Source of the DNA: JBHIDJ01 sp046760105
GTDB taxonomy: Bacteria; Pseudomonadota; Gammaproteobacteria; Acidiferrobacterales; SPGG2
DNA length: 28,049 nucleotides
Direction: 5' to 3'
Assembly (NCBI GenBank): GCA_046760105.1
Contig: JBHIDJ010000031.1
Coordinates: forward strand, 1-28,049
Under the pieces are notes generated by a model. The model was given only the letters and a program-made list of their open reading frames with translations, was not told where the DNA came from and searched no databases. How positions within the stretch are numbered: the first letter of the stretch is position 1; each line of letters begins with the position of its first letter. Below, in pieces: positions 7,522-15,423 of this stretch. The translations under genes and the position numbers were made by a program.

Positions 7522-7552
7522 CAAAAGAGCGGCCCCGGAGGCTGCCGCTCTT
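7522..7552 (-). terminator. Rho-independent terminator after the CsgG-like gene
   Basis: On the minus strand AAGAGCGGC (7544-7552) and GCCGCTCTT (7525-7533) form a 9-bp stem, and the downstream T residues (four T's overlapping the end of the stem) give a short U tract. It lies 100 bp past the stop of the CsgG-like gene at 7653. Confidence 0.65.
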
Positions 7553-7652
7553 CCCCACTCTCGCATGAGTATGTGCGGTATAGCGATAGCAGTAACTCGC
7601 GATTCTTGAAGCACTCTTCGCTGCCCCGTCAGGCCCGCGAGTGCATTGAATA

Positions 7653-8267
7653 TCATTGCCCTCTTTTGCGCAACGTGAAGTCGACGGCCTTGTCGATCAT
7701 TTTCCGGATAGCTGTCTCCATCGGCGTTTTATGAAACACATTCAGTTCTCTACTTAGCTCTCCGTTATCGAGGGCGACGCTGCCTTTGAACTTGCCTGCC
7801 GACCCCTTCACATTGGTGGCCGCAACAATTTGCCCAGTCCCTAAATTAATAAGGCGCAAGTCCATGGCTACTTTGGTCGTGCTGAGGAAGCCCTTGAGCT
7901 TTCCCTTGAGCTTTTTTTTCAACTTGTCCGGAACGTCGACACGACTGGCGTCAGCCGCAAATGCAGTGATCGCACCGGTCACCAGTAGGTCAGCACGTGG
8001 GGCCTGTCCGCCCGCCTCTTCTATCGCCTTGATGGTCTCCTTATCGAGTACAATAAAGCGATTGGTCCGCACCAAAGCGGTGGTCATCATCTCGCTTAGC
8101 GCAGCACCGAACTCCGGCCGGAAATTGCTTGTTCCACCTGTCTTGTCGGTAAACTTGCCGACGATGATTTTAGGGCTGTTATGTGACCCCAAATTAGCAT
8201 TAGTTCCTGCATAGGCCACTTGGCTTACTACAAAAAAGCAAATAATGGCTAGTCTGATTACTTTCAT
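7653..8267 (-). CDS. CsgG/LpoB-like secreted protein
   Basis: A 204-residue exported protein resembling the CsgG/HfaB family. That family includes the curli secretion pore CsgG and related periplasmic or outer-membrane proteins. Seen: signal peptide 1-20 (IRLAIICFFVVSQVAYA), then KIIVGKFTDKTGG, FGAALSEMMTTALVRTNRFIVLDKE, ADLLVTGAITAF, and VAMDLRLINLGTGQIV. Together these make the alternating strand and helix core of the fold. It is shorter than CsgG (about 277) and lacks a lipobox Cys, so it is probably not a curli pore. No csgA, B, E or F lies nearby. An ATG with AGGAGAG 5 nt upstream fixes the start at 8267. A hairpin terminator follows at 7522-7552. It belongs to unit 2 of the tRNA-Gly region. 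Confidence 0.75.
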   Translation of the reverse strand: MKVIRLAIICFFVVSQVAYAGTNANLGSHNSPKIIVGKFTDKTGGTSNFRPEFGAALSEMMTTALVRTNRFIVLDKETIKAIEEAGGQAPRADLLVTGAITAFAADASRVDVPDKLKKKLKGKLKGFLSTTKVAMDLRLINLGTGQIVAATNVKGSAGKFKGSVALDNGELSRELNVFHKTPMETAIRKMIDKAVDFTLRKRGQ

Positions 8268-8732
8268 GTCACTCTCCTTTTTGTACATTCTGGTTCCTGC
8301 ACTTCCTTCCAACTGCTCCGTGGCTGTTGAGGCTTCCTTCCGTTCCATGGCTGCTTCTCCTGTATCGTCATGCAATTAGACGTTTAAAAAACTTGCGCTA
8401 CCCTGCGGTAAGTCACTTCATCCCTTCTTTCTAAGAAATTAGTGTCTCGGTGCGGTCGAAGGTAGGAAATTTTTGGCATAGAAGGTGTGACCTATTACCA
8501 CCGCGTCTAGTCTCACGGGTGATCACTGGTGTGAGAACGACCACGAAATCCTGACACACTTCAAACGAGATTATTTATGGCGCGATACAGAAGATGCGGC
8601 AAGCGCCTCATTAAAAGGAGACGGGGGTAATGGTATTGCCATGACAGCTGAGGCTGGTTGGATCTATGAATCTCAAGATCTGGGGATGTTGTGACGAATT
8701 GCTTGCCAGAGTGAAGGTAGCGCTCGAGTACT
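8268..8732. other. Intergenic stretch without a recognised gene
   Basis: I find no convincing gene in these 465 bp between dctM and the CsgG-like gene. Short frames exist but have no start signals or family resemblance. A 6-bp inverted repeat, TCTCAC with GTGAGA, brackets TGATCA near 8510-8540 and could be a weak terminator or operator for the transporter operon. The leader and promoter of the CsgG-like gene must lie here. Confidence 0.5.
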
Positions 8733-10013
8733 CTAGTCTCGTATGAGCTGAGGCAGCCACGTTGCAACTTCCGGGACCGCCATTGCGAACAGAAGGAATG
8801 CGATTATGCCGAAGAAAAACGGCATGTTGGCGCGCAACACATCCATCTGGTCCACATTGGCGATCTTGCCTGCAATGAAAAGTGCAATCGCCATCGGCGG
8901 CGTCACCTGGCCGATGACCACTGCGATTACCATCAAAACACCGAAGTGGATCAAATCGACGTTAAACGCCAGCAGGGTTGGCAAGATGATGGGCACAAGG
9001 ACCGGAATCAATGGATCGAGGATCATGCCGGCGACGATCGCCAAGATCACCATGGCTAGTAAGCGTAAGTACTCGCTATCTCCGATGGCGATGAAGTCGA
9101 TAATCACGACGAGCGCCTCGGGAACGTGGGCGTTGGTTAAACCCGCTCCCAGGGCGAAGGAAAGGCCGACGATGATCAACAGCTCTCCGGTCAACTGCAC
9201 CGCGTTGACCATCACCCGGTAGAGGCCCCTGAGGTTGAGCCTGCGGTAGACGAACATCGAGAGCACGAGTGCGTACATCACGGCGAACGCGCCGGCCTCG
9301 GTGGGTGTGAACACGCCGATCACCAGGCCGCCGACGATGATGACCGGCATCCCGAAGGAAAGGATGGCGCGCCTCCCTGTGCGGACGACTTCTGAAATGG
9401 CAAAGGCCGAATAGGGTTTCCAACCACGCCGTCGCGCCAAATAGGCGATGATCAACATCTGGCTGAGTCCGAGCAGGATGCCGGGAATGGCACCCGCCAG
9501 GAACAGCGCCCCGAGGGAAGTACCGGTTACGGCGGAATACAGAATCATCGGCGAGCTCGGGGGAATCATCGGACCGATGCCAGCCGAGGACGCGGTCACT
9601 GCAGCCGAAAAGTCGGCCGGGTAGCCGTTCGCCTTCATCGCCGGAATGACGATCGAGCCGGTGCCCGCCAGATCGGCGGTCGACGAGCCGATCATGCCGC
9701 CGAAGAACATGCTGGTCATCACATTCACATGGGCAAGGCCGCCGCGCAACCATCCGACAATCGCGCGCGCGCACTCGAAAAGCCGGGCGGAAATCCCGCC
9801 CGCGTTCATCAACCCACCCGCCAGCACGAACAGCGGCAAGGCAATTAACACAAAACGGCCCATCCCCGAGATCATTGTTTGTGGCAGGGTCAGCGCCCAG
9901 GCGCCGGAAAAATAGAAGTTCACGATGACCGCGGTGGCGATCGAAATCATCATCGGCACCCGCAGGACGAGGAGGCCGCAAAGGAGAGCAACGGAGATCA
10001 TGGCGCCGCTCAT
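8733..10013 (-). CDS. dctM: TRAP transporter large permease DctM
   Basis: This 426-residue inner-membrane protein is the large subunit (12-TM class) of a tripartite ATP-independent periplasmic transporter, which imports organic acids or related solutes using the sodium or proton gradient. It is hydrophobic throughout. Family blocks are present: VLAGGLMNAGGISARLFE, then HVNVMTSMFFGGMIGSSTADLAG, SSAGIGPMIPPSSPMILYS, FTPTEAGAFAVMYAL and GQVTPPMAIALFI. The length fits the family. GGGAG lies about 8 nt before the ATG. It is the last gene of the enolase-dctP-dctQ-dctM operon, 84 bp after dctQ. Confidence 0.96.
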   Translation of the reverse strand: MSGAMISVALLCGLLVLRVPMMISIATAVIVNFYFSGAWALTLPQTMISGMGRFVLIALPLFVLAGGLMNAGGISARLFECARAIVGWLRGGLAHVNVMTSMFFGGMIGSSTADLAGTGSIVIPAMKANGYPADFSAAVTASSAGIGPMIPPSSPMILYSAVTGTSLGALFLAGAIPGILLGLSQMLIIAYLARRRGWKPYSAFAISEVVRTGRRAILSFGMPVIIVGGLVIGVFTPTEAGAFAVMYALVLSMFVYRRLNLRGLYRVMVNAVQLTGELLIIVGLSFALGAGLTNAHVPEALVVIIDFIAIGDSEYLRLLAMVILAIVAGMILDPLIPVLVPIILPTLLAFNVDLIHFGVLMVIAVVIGQVTPPMAIALFIAGKIANVDQMDVLRANMPFFFGIIAFLLFAMAVPEVATWLPQLIRD

Positions 10014-10097
10014 GCACGCAGCTCCCGTCGCGGCGCTCGCCCGCGCGTGTCCGGAATCGGGGCCGCGTCCCGGCCCTGCTTCACGTGCGCCCGGCGG

Positions 10098-10700
10098 TCA
10101 TCCACCATCGCCGGGTCCTCGACGGCCGCGCTTGTATTCGCGGTAAAGCACGGCCAGAAATGCGATGCCGCCGCCGAATCCGCCGATGACGAGCGCGATG
10201 GTAGAGGCGCCTTTCGGCGCCTCCATATAGGTGGTCCGGTCGGCGCCAAAAAGAAGAACGTGCTCCGTCGAGATCGCGCCCAAGAAAAATAGTATCGCGA
10301 CGGACAAAATGTACCCGGCCGGTGCGAGAAAGCGCTGCGTAGAACGGGGGAGTTTGTCGAAGAAAAAGTCGATCCGGATCATTGTCCCCCTGCGGATGGC
10401 AAGGAACAGCCCCGTCATCGCCAGCCACGGCACGAGAAGCTGCACCAGCTCCTCGGCCCAGATGAGGTGGACGTTGAACGCATACCGTCCCAACGCATTG
10501 ACGAAAATGACCCCGACGATGGTGCATAGGACGCCAACGCCCAAAATCTCGATGGTCTTGTTGACGGCGCGGTCGAAGCGGGGCCGCCCCTCGTCCGGGT
10601 CGGCCAGCTCCTGGCGCCGCGTCGCCTCGCCGATCTGCTCGGACAGTTGGGACGCGTCCGCCTGTGTGTATTCCGTCTGAGATTTCGGCTTGGTGCCCAT
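10098..10700 (-). CDS. dctQ: TRAP transporter small permease DctQ
   Basis: The 200-residue small permease of the same TRAP system, a four-helix membrane protein that joins DctM. The hallmark is the second-helix region FNVHLIWAEELVQLLVPWLAMTG followed by RRGTMIRIDFFFDKLP. The N-terminus carries about 50 extra polar residues before the first membrane segment (ILGVGVLCTIVGVIFVNALG), longer than typical for DctQ. I chose ATG 10698-10700, preceded by an AGGGG motif; an in-frame start 26 codons upstream is possible. The leader toward dctP contains a strong stem-loop (10848-10875). Confidence 0.9.
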   Translation of the reverse strand: MGTKPKSQTEYTQADASQLSEQIGEATRRQELADPDEGRPRFDRAVNKTIEILGVGVLCTIVGVIFVNALGRYAFNVHLIWAEELVQLLVPWLAMTGLFLAIRRGTMIRIDFFFDKLPRSTQRFLAPAGYILSVAILFFLGAISTEHVLLFGADRTTYMEAPKGASTIALVIGGFGGGIAFLAVLYREYKRGRRGPGDGG

Positions 10701-10847
10701 GGCGCCCCTATCTACAAGGTCCGCTGTCTTCCTCCGAGGGTGTCTTTCCGTCGCCGGGGGCGGAAGGATACCCTGCATCGCCGGAAGTGTCCGTCATTGG
10801 CGGAAAGGTCGTGTTCAGCCCTTGCCGACACGCGGTAAAGGATTGAC

Positions 10848-10875
10848 AGCGGAGCACGCCGAAGCGCGCTCCGCT
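10848..10875 (-). promoter_or_regulatory. Stem-loop between dctP and dctQ
   Basis: The minus-strand transcript folds as a 12-bp stem (one G-U pair) closed by a UUCG tetraloop, AGCGGAGCGCGC pairing with GCGTGCTCCGCT. No U tract follows, so it is not a classical terminator. Such hairpins after solute-binding-protein genes commonly protect the upstream mRNA and lower expression of the permeases, giving an excess of binding protein. The position, 22 bp past the dctP stop, fits that role. Confidence 0.75.
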
Positions 10876-10896
10876 GCCCGAACCAATGGTAGGCGA

Positions 10897-11895
10897 TTAC
10901 TCGATAGCTTTAAGCACGTCGTTCGTGAAGTCCTTGCCGGCGACCTTGGCGACCTCGTCGGCGATGGGCAACGCTGCCTTCTGGAAGGCGCGCGAATCGA
11001 TGTTGTTGAAACTCACCTTGCCCTTGGAGAGCGTCTTGATTTGACCGAGCAGCTTGGCGTCGTTATCGATGCCGTACTGGCGGCTCGCCCCCTCGGCCCT
11101 CATCGCCGCGCGGTCGACGGCGCGGCGTTGCGCCTCGGTAAGGGAATTGTACTTCTTGAGGTTCATCACTAATGTGATCGGCGTGTACACATGACGGGAC
11201 ATGGAGATGTACTTCTGTACTTCGTACCACTTCCACTTGTTAATGTTGCCCAGCGGGTTCTCCTGGCCGTCGACCACCCCTTGTTGTAGCGCCAGATAGA
11301 CCTCGCCGATGTTCATGGTGATCGGTGACGCGCCGAGCATCTGGAAGGCCAGGTTGCGGGTCTTGCTGCCCGGCGTGCGCAGCTTCAGGCCCTTCAGGTC
11401 GGCCGGCACCTTCACCGGCCGCACGTTGTTGGTGATGTGGCGGAAACCAATCTCACCGAAGCCGATGACCTTGAGGCCCGCGCTCTTTTGGAACGATTTG
11501 TCCAACTGCCTGCCGATGTCGCCGTCTAGGACCTTGGCCACCGCCACACGGTCTTTGAACAGGAACGGGATGTCGAACACGGCCCATTTCGAATCGAGCG
11601 CCACCGCGTCCGAGCCGATGGGAATGACATCGAGCTGGCCGGTGCGCACCTGCTCCATGTGCACGATCTCGTCGCCCAGCGTGCCGCTGTCGAAGTACTC
11701 GATGGCTACCTGGTTACCGAGCTCCCCCTTCAGGAAATCCCGAAAAGACGCGAGCATGTGCTGCGTAGCAGCCCCGGGTGTGCTTTCTACCGATAGCCTA
11801 AGTTTCAATACGTCGGCCCGCACATCCGCGGGTGCGACGAGCGTTGTTGCTAATAACAGCCCCATCACAAGGGCCGATTTTGCAAAAGAATTCAT
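10897..11895 (-). CDS. dctP: TRAP transporter substrate-binding protein DctP
   Basis: A 332-residue periplasmic solute-binding protein of the DctP family that captures the substrate and hands it to DctQM. Residues 1-27 are a signal peptide (ending VRADV). The mature part shows STPGAATQHMLASFRDFL, VRTGQLDVIPIG, and the signature VPADLKGLKLRTPGS with Arg173, the residue that clamps the ligand carboxylate. GEVYLALQQGVVDGQENP is the family motif. A very good Shine-Dalgarno (AAGGAGGG) precedes the ATG. It follows the enolase-superfamily gene by 36 bp. The ligand is therefore likely a carboxylic acid, plausibly the substrate of that enzyme (a sugar acid), by inference. Confidence 0.95.
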   Translation of the reverse strand: MNSFAKSALVMGLLLATTLVAPADVRADVLKLRLSVESTPGAATQHMLASFRDFLKGELGNQVAIEYFDSGTLGDEIVHMEQVRTGQLDVIPIGSDAVALDSKWAVFDIPFLFKDRVAVAKVLDGDIGRQLDKSFQKSAGLKVIGFGEIGFRHITNNVRPVKVPADLKGLKLRTPGSKTRNLAFQMLGASPITMNIGEVYLALQQGVVDGQENPLGNINKWKWYEVQKYISMSRHVYTPITLVMNLKKYNSLTEAQRRAVDRAAMRAEGASRQYGIDNDAKLLGQIKTLSKGKVSFNNIDSRAFQKAALPIADEVAKVAGKDFTNDVLKAIE

Positions 11896-11931
11896 AGTAC
11901 CCTCCTTCCTATTATGGTTTTCAACAGCCTG

Positions 11932-13029
11932 CTAGAACTTCACATGACTATCTTGCAGAACTTCGCGGTTCACCTCAAGGCCAAAGCCCGGTGATTCTGG
12001 AATTCTAATGACTCCATTTGCGGGCTTCGGCGCTTCAATGAACAAGTTATCCTCCATGAATTGCGATTTCAAATGACACTCCACGTGTGTGCCGTTCCTG
12101 AAACCCGCCACGTGGTGCATACTGAAAAATGTCCCCCCGCCCGCGTCCGACAGCGGTTTGTTGTAGAGCTGTGCCAGGTACGCTACCTTGCGCGTTTCGC
12201 TAACACCTCCATTGAACATGCTGTTCGGTAGCAGAATATCAATCGCATCGTGTTCGATGTACTGTCGAAATCGTGCAGTGTGACCCTCCATCTGACCAGC
12301 CGCCAAAGGAATTGTTGTATGCCGGCGTAGATGGGCAAGATCTCTGACCTCATTTCGGTGGACAGGGTCTTCGAACCACGCAATGTTACAGTCCTCGACG
12401 GCCCGGGATATGCTCATCGCCTGATCGAGCGAATAGGATTCGTTGGCATCCAACGCGAGCTCGACGTCGTCACCGATAGCGTCACGAACATATCGAATGC
12501 GCGCTGCATCCCGCCGCCAGCCTTGGTTTGATACGGCCGCGAGCATCTTCAGTCGCTTGTGTCCGCTTGCAACCAAGTCTCTCGCCAGTTCCACGAGCTG
12601 ATCACGATCGTAATTTCCGAAGCCAAAGGTCATGTAGACGGTGGCGTAATCCCGAAAGCCGCCAAGAAGCTGTGCGACGGTTCGGCCCGCCTGTTTGCCA
12701 ATGATGTCCCAGAGCGCAATGTCAAGGCATGACACAGTCGCCAGGTTGACGCCCGTCATGATGCCACGCTCACTGACAACGCGGGCGACACGATCATGTA
12801 TCGCCTCGAGGTCGCGCGGGTCCATATCTTTGACGACCGGAAGGATATCGTTCGTTAGCGTCACCGCAACCGCCGGTGCAAGGAAGCGCGCGGTCATACC
12901 GTAACCGACATGACCTTCATCGGTTTCCACCTCGCAGAACACATGGTTTCGGTAATCGACCGGCTCCTCGAACAGCGGAAGGAAAATTGGCATCCTGTGG
13001 ACGCTCGCTCGGATATCCTTGATTTTCAT
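11932..13029 (-). CDS. Enolase-superfamily (mandelate racemase/muconate lactonizing) enzyme
   Basis: A 365-residue enzyme of the mandelate-racemase-like group, which abstracts a proton next to a carboxylate and includes many sugar-acid dehydratases. The N-terminal capping domain (1-125) contains CEVETDEGHVGYGMT. In the barrel, HKRLKMLAA (157-165) is the base region, with R159 and K161 in the usual K-x-K place. Asp194 (ALDANESYS) and Glu220 (WFEDPV) are metal ligands. The third ligand region reads AAGQMEGH, with Gln246 where Glu is usual and Glu248 close by. GGGTFFSMHHVAGF provides a possible His base on the far side. It is the first gene of the TRAP operon, so it probably acts on the imported acid. 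No strong Shine-Dalgarno precedes its ATG. Exact substrate unknown. Confidence 0.88.
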   Translation of the reverse strand: MKIKDIRASVHRMPIFLPLFEEPVDYRNHVFCEVETDEGHVGYGMTARFLAPAVAVTLTNDILPVVKDMDPRDLEAIHDRVARVVSERGIMTGVNLATVSCLDIALWDIIGKQAGRTVAQLLGGFRDYATVYMTFGFGNYDRDQLVELARDLVASGHKRLKMLAAVSNQGWRRDAARIRYVRDAIGDDVELALDANESYSLDQAMSISRAVEDCNIAWFEDPVHRNEVRDLAHLRRHTTIPLAAGQMEGHTARFRQYIEHDAIDILLPNSMFNGGVSETRKVAYLAQLYNKPLSDAGGGTFFSMHHVAGFRNGTHVECHLKSQFMEDNLFIEAPKPANGVIRIPESPGFGLEVNREVLQDSHVKF

Positions 13030-13120
13030 GAGCGTATCTTACTACCAGCTGATCAAAGCGAAAATGAAATAACGAAGGGAAGAAAAATCACAAAAGTAAA
13101 TCATCAAATTCCCTGCGCTA

Positions 13121-13240
13121 AAGGTGGCACGGAAACTGGGAGTGGTCCTATCTTCTTGGTCCTAGTGGTCTTTCGCCGGTACTACGAGTTAACGCTTTTT
13201 AACCGCTGGATTTCTGTGGCATTGGAACTGGTGCAGTGGA
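13121..13240 (-). repeat. Element-end repeat, copy C
   Basis: Homologous to 7161-7280. The 31-bp identical block is at 13143-13173, 98 bp from the tRNA half (99 bp in copy B). The ATG of a short frame seen in copy B is also present, but here it meets a stop after seven codons, so the conservation is not protein-driven. Confidence 0.8.
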
Positions 13241-13278
13241 TTGGGGAAGCTGAGGTTCTGCCATTGAACTACACGCGC
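13241..13278 (-). pseudogene. Truncated tRNA-Gly, 5' half (copy C)
   Basis: This is the same 5' half of tRNA-Gly with one inserted G in the anticodon loop run and one C-to-G change in the acceptor strand. The upstream side is not homologous to copies A and B and runs straight into the thiS leader. This is probably the original chromosomal 5' end of the tRNA, displaced by insertion. Confidence 0.85.
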
Positions 13279-13352
13279 GTGCGTTGCGCGGTGGTTCGCA
13301 ATACAATAGTGTATCCGTTTTAACGCAGGTAGGTATGTCGAGAAGACCCGCG

Positions 13353-13556
13353 ATGGCGAAAATCTTTATAAATGGCGAGGAACGGCCACTGGACGGCCCG
13401 GTGACGATTGTGCGCTTGCTTGAGGACATCGGGTTGGCGCAGGCGCGGGTCGCAGTCGCCGTCAACCGCCACATTGTGCCGCGCAGCCGACACGAGGAAT
13501 ACCAGTTGCAGCCTGAGGATCAGGTAGAAATTGTGCGCGCCATAGGGGGTGGATAA
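13353..13556 (+). CDS. thiS: Sulfur carrier protein ThiS
   Basis: A 67-residue ubiquitin-fold carrier that, as a C-terminal thiocarboxylate, donates sulfur for the thiazole ring of thiamine. MAKIFINGEERPLDGPVTIV matches the family start, NRHIVPRSRHEEYQL is the middle strand-helix block, and the protein ends in the required GG (AIGGG). The stop TAA overlaps the thiG ATG by one base. An alternative ATG at 13335 has a better AGGT upstream but adds six residues not typical of the family. A likely -10, TACAAT, lies at about 13302-13307. Confidence 0.93.
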   Translation: MAKIFINGEERPLDGPVTIVRLLEDIGLAQARVAVAVNRHIVPRSRHEEYQLQPEDQVEIVRAIGGG

Positions 13557-14383
13557 TGAGCACGCGCGCGCAGCAGATCCCCGGGCCGGTTGCACCAGCC
13601 ACCGCTGATAATCCCTTGACGGTGGCGGGCGTGGCTTATCACTCGCGTCTGCTCGTGGGCACGGGCAAATACAAGGACCTGGAAGAGACCGGGCGTGCGG
13701 TCGCTGCCAGCGGGGCGCAGATCGTGACTGTCGCCATCCGCCGAACCAACATCGGCCAAAACCCCAATGAGCCAAACCTGCTGGATGTGATCCCGCCCGA
13801 CAGGTATACGATTCTGCCCAACACCGCCGGCTGTTACACCGCTGAGGATGCGGTCTTTACCTGTCGGCTGGCGCGCGAACTGTTGGGCGGCCACGATCTC
13901 GTCAAGCTCGAGGTACTGGGCGACGAAAAGACACTGTTTCCCCACATCCCGGAGACCTTGGAGGCGGCCGAGGTCTTGATCAAGGAAGACTTCAAGGTGA
14001 TGGTCTATACGAATGACGATCCCATCATGGCCAAGCGCTTCGAGGAAATGGGTTGTGTCGCGGTGATGCCGCTGGCGGCACCCATCGGCTCCGGTCTCGG
14101 GATCCGCAACCCCTACAACATCCGTTTCATCGTCGAGGCGGCCAGCGTGCCAATTCTGGTGGACGCCGGTGTCGGCACTGCCAGCGATGCGGCGATCGCC
14201 ATGGAGCTCGGCTGCGACGGCGTATTGATGAACACCGCGATCGCCGCCGCCAAGAACCCGGTGCTGATGGCCGCCGCCATGAAGAAAGCAATAGAGGCGG
14301 GCCGCGAGGCCTATCTTGCCGGGCGCATGCCGCGCAAACGTTACGGATCGGCATCATCCCCAATAGACGGCACGTTTTTTTAA
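13556..14383 (+). CDS. thiG: Thiazole synthase ThiG
   Basis: ThiG forms the thiazole phosphate of thiamine from deoxyxylulose phosphate, dehydroglycine or iminoacetate, and ThiS thiocarboxylate. The 275-residue protein is slightly longer than usual (about 256-265) because of some 15 extra N-terminal residues. Seen: SRLLVGTGKYKDLEET, the strand VTVAIRRTNIG, LPNTAGCYTAEDAV, and DLVKLEVLGDEKTLFPH with Lys117 as the Schiff-base lysine. The phosphate-binding segment is PIGSGLGIRNPYNI, then VDAGVGTASDAAIAMELGCDGVLMNTAIA. All expected residues are present. It is translationally linked to thiS and followed by trmB. Confidence 0.97.
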   Translation: MSTRAQQIPGPVAPATADNPLTVAGVAYHSRLLVGTGKYKDLEETGRAVAASGAQIVTVAIRRTNIGQNPNEPNLLDVIPPDRYTILPNTAGCYTAEDAVFTCRLARELLGGHDLVKLEVLGDEKTLFPHIPETLEAAEVLIKEDFKVMVYTNDDPIMAKRFEEMGCVAVMPLAAPIGSGLGIRNPYNIRFIVEAASVPILVDAGVGTASDAAIAMELGCDGVLMNTAIAAAKNPVLMAAAMKKAIEAGREAYLAGRMPRKRYGSASSPIDGTFF

Positions 14384-14489
14384 ACACAGTAGCGGATAGC
14401 TGGTAGCTAGTGGCTAGGGAACACTTGCTGCTGGTTGCTAGCTCAAGGAAACGCTCGCTACTAGCCACTCGTCACTCGCTACTTCGGCA
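14384..14489. repeat. Short degenerate repeat region
   Basis: The spacer between thiG and trmB consists largely of variants of GGTAGCTAGTGGCTAG and its complement. AGTGGCTAG at 14409-14417 is inverted as CTAGCCACT at 14461-14469. It has no coding sense. It may be a dispersed intergenic repeat of this genome. Confidence 0.5.
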
Positions 14490-15179
14490 GTGTCCGAATC
14501 CACCAAATCTCTCCGTGGCATAAAAAGCTACGTACGCCGGGAGGGGCGTATTACGCGGGCGCAGCAGCGTGCGCTGCACGAGCTCTGGCCCAAGTACGGG
14601 ATCGATGACGGGGACGAGTTGGATTTCGGTGACGTCTTCGGGCGCCGTTCATCTGTGAGCGTTGAAATCGGTTTTGGCAACGGCGACGCCTTGTGTGCGT
14701 TGGCCCAGGCCAACCCCGAGAACGACTACCTGGGGGTAGAGGTCTATCGCCCGGGTATCGGCAGTCTATTGCTCAAGCTTGAGGACCGTGGTCTGGGCAA
14801 CGTCCGCGTTATCTGTGACGAGGCCACCCCCGTTATGACCGAGCGCATTCTTGACGCCTCGCTCGACGCCGTCTATCTGTTCTTCCCCGATCCCTGGCCG
14901 AAGAAGCGACACCACAAGCGCCGGCTCGTCCAACGGCAGTTCGTGGAGGTGGTTGCGCGCAAGCTCAAGCCGGGTGGGCGTTTCCACGTCGCCACGGATT
15001 GGCAAGATTATGCCGAACACGTGCTCACCATTACGTCGCAAATAAACGGCCTGGAGAATATCGCCGGCATGGGTAACTACGCCCAGCGTCCCGATTACCG
15101 CTGCCCCACCCGCTTTGAACGGCGGGGGCAAAAACGCGGTTACCGGATCTGGGACGTGATCTGTCGGCGCACGACCTAG
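14490..15179 (+). CDS. trmB: tRNA (guanine-N7-)-methyltransferase TrmB
   Basis: This enzyme makes m7G46 in the variable loop of tRNAs using S-adenosylmethionine. The 229 residues fit the family. IKSYVRREGRITRAQQ is the usual N-terminal block, VEIGFGNGDA (58-67) the SAM-binding motif, YLGVEVYRPGI the acidic loop, and FFPDPWPKKRHHKRR (131-145) the TrmB signature. FHVATDWQDYAEH and TRFERRGQKRGYRIWD close the fold. The start is a GTG without an evident Shine-Dalgarno. Confidence 0.96.
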   Translation: MSESTKSLRGIKSYVRREGRITRAQQRALHELWPKYGIDDGDELDFGDVFGRRSSVSVEIGFGNGDALCALAQANPENDYLGVEVYRPGIGSLLLKLEDRGLGNVRVICDEATPVMTERILDASLDAVYLFFPDPWPKKRHHKRRLVQRQFVEVVARKLKPGGRFHVATDWQDYAEHVLTITSQINGLENIAGMGNYAQRPDYRCPTRFERRGQKRGYRIWDVICRRTT

Positions 15180-15423
15180 AGCCGGCGGTTGCCCCTGCGC
15201 GGCAGGCGCGCCGACACAACGGCTCGCTCGAGGGGCATCGCCGCCGACTGCCCTCGCCTGATACGTGGCCTCGACCCCGCTGGCAGGCGGCATGGGATTT
15301 GCACCCGCTACCCCTGATGCCGTTCCCCCAGACCGACCCACAGATCGAACCCAACAAGCCCCTTGGAGGGGTTGTAGGCATCCGCGCAGGACTGACTGTC
15401 CCTAATCGACCGGTGAGCTCGAC

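Noticed and set aside
7653..8267. A curli secretion system
   Set aside because: The protein is only CsgG-like, shorter and without a lipobox, and no other curli gene is present.
8577..8630. A tiny Arg/Lys-rich frame of 17 residues, reminiscent of small phage DNA-binding peptides
   Set aside because: It is too short, has no ribosome site and no phage neighbours.
9076..10017. A 313-codon frame overlapping dctM on the same strand
   Set aside because: Its protein is Arg/His/Asp-rich without any family pattern, while dctM in the other frame is unmistakable. It is a frame shadow of G+C-rich DNA.
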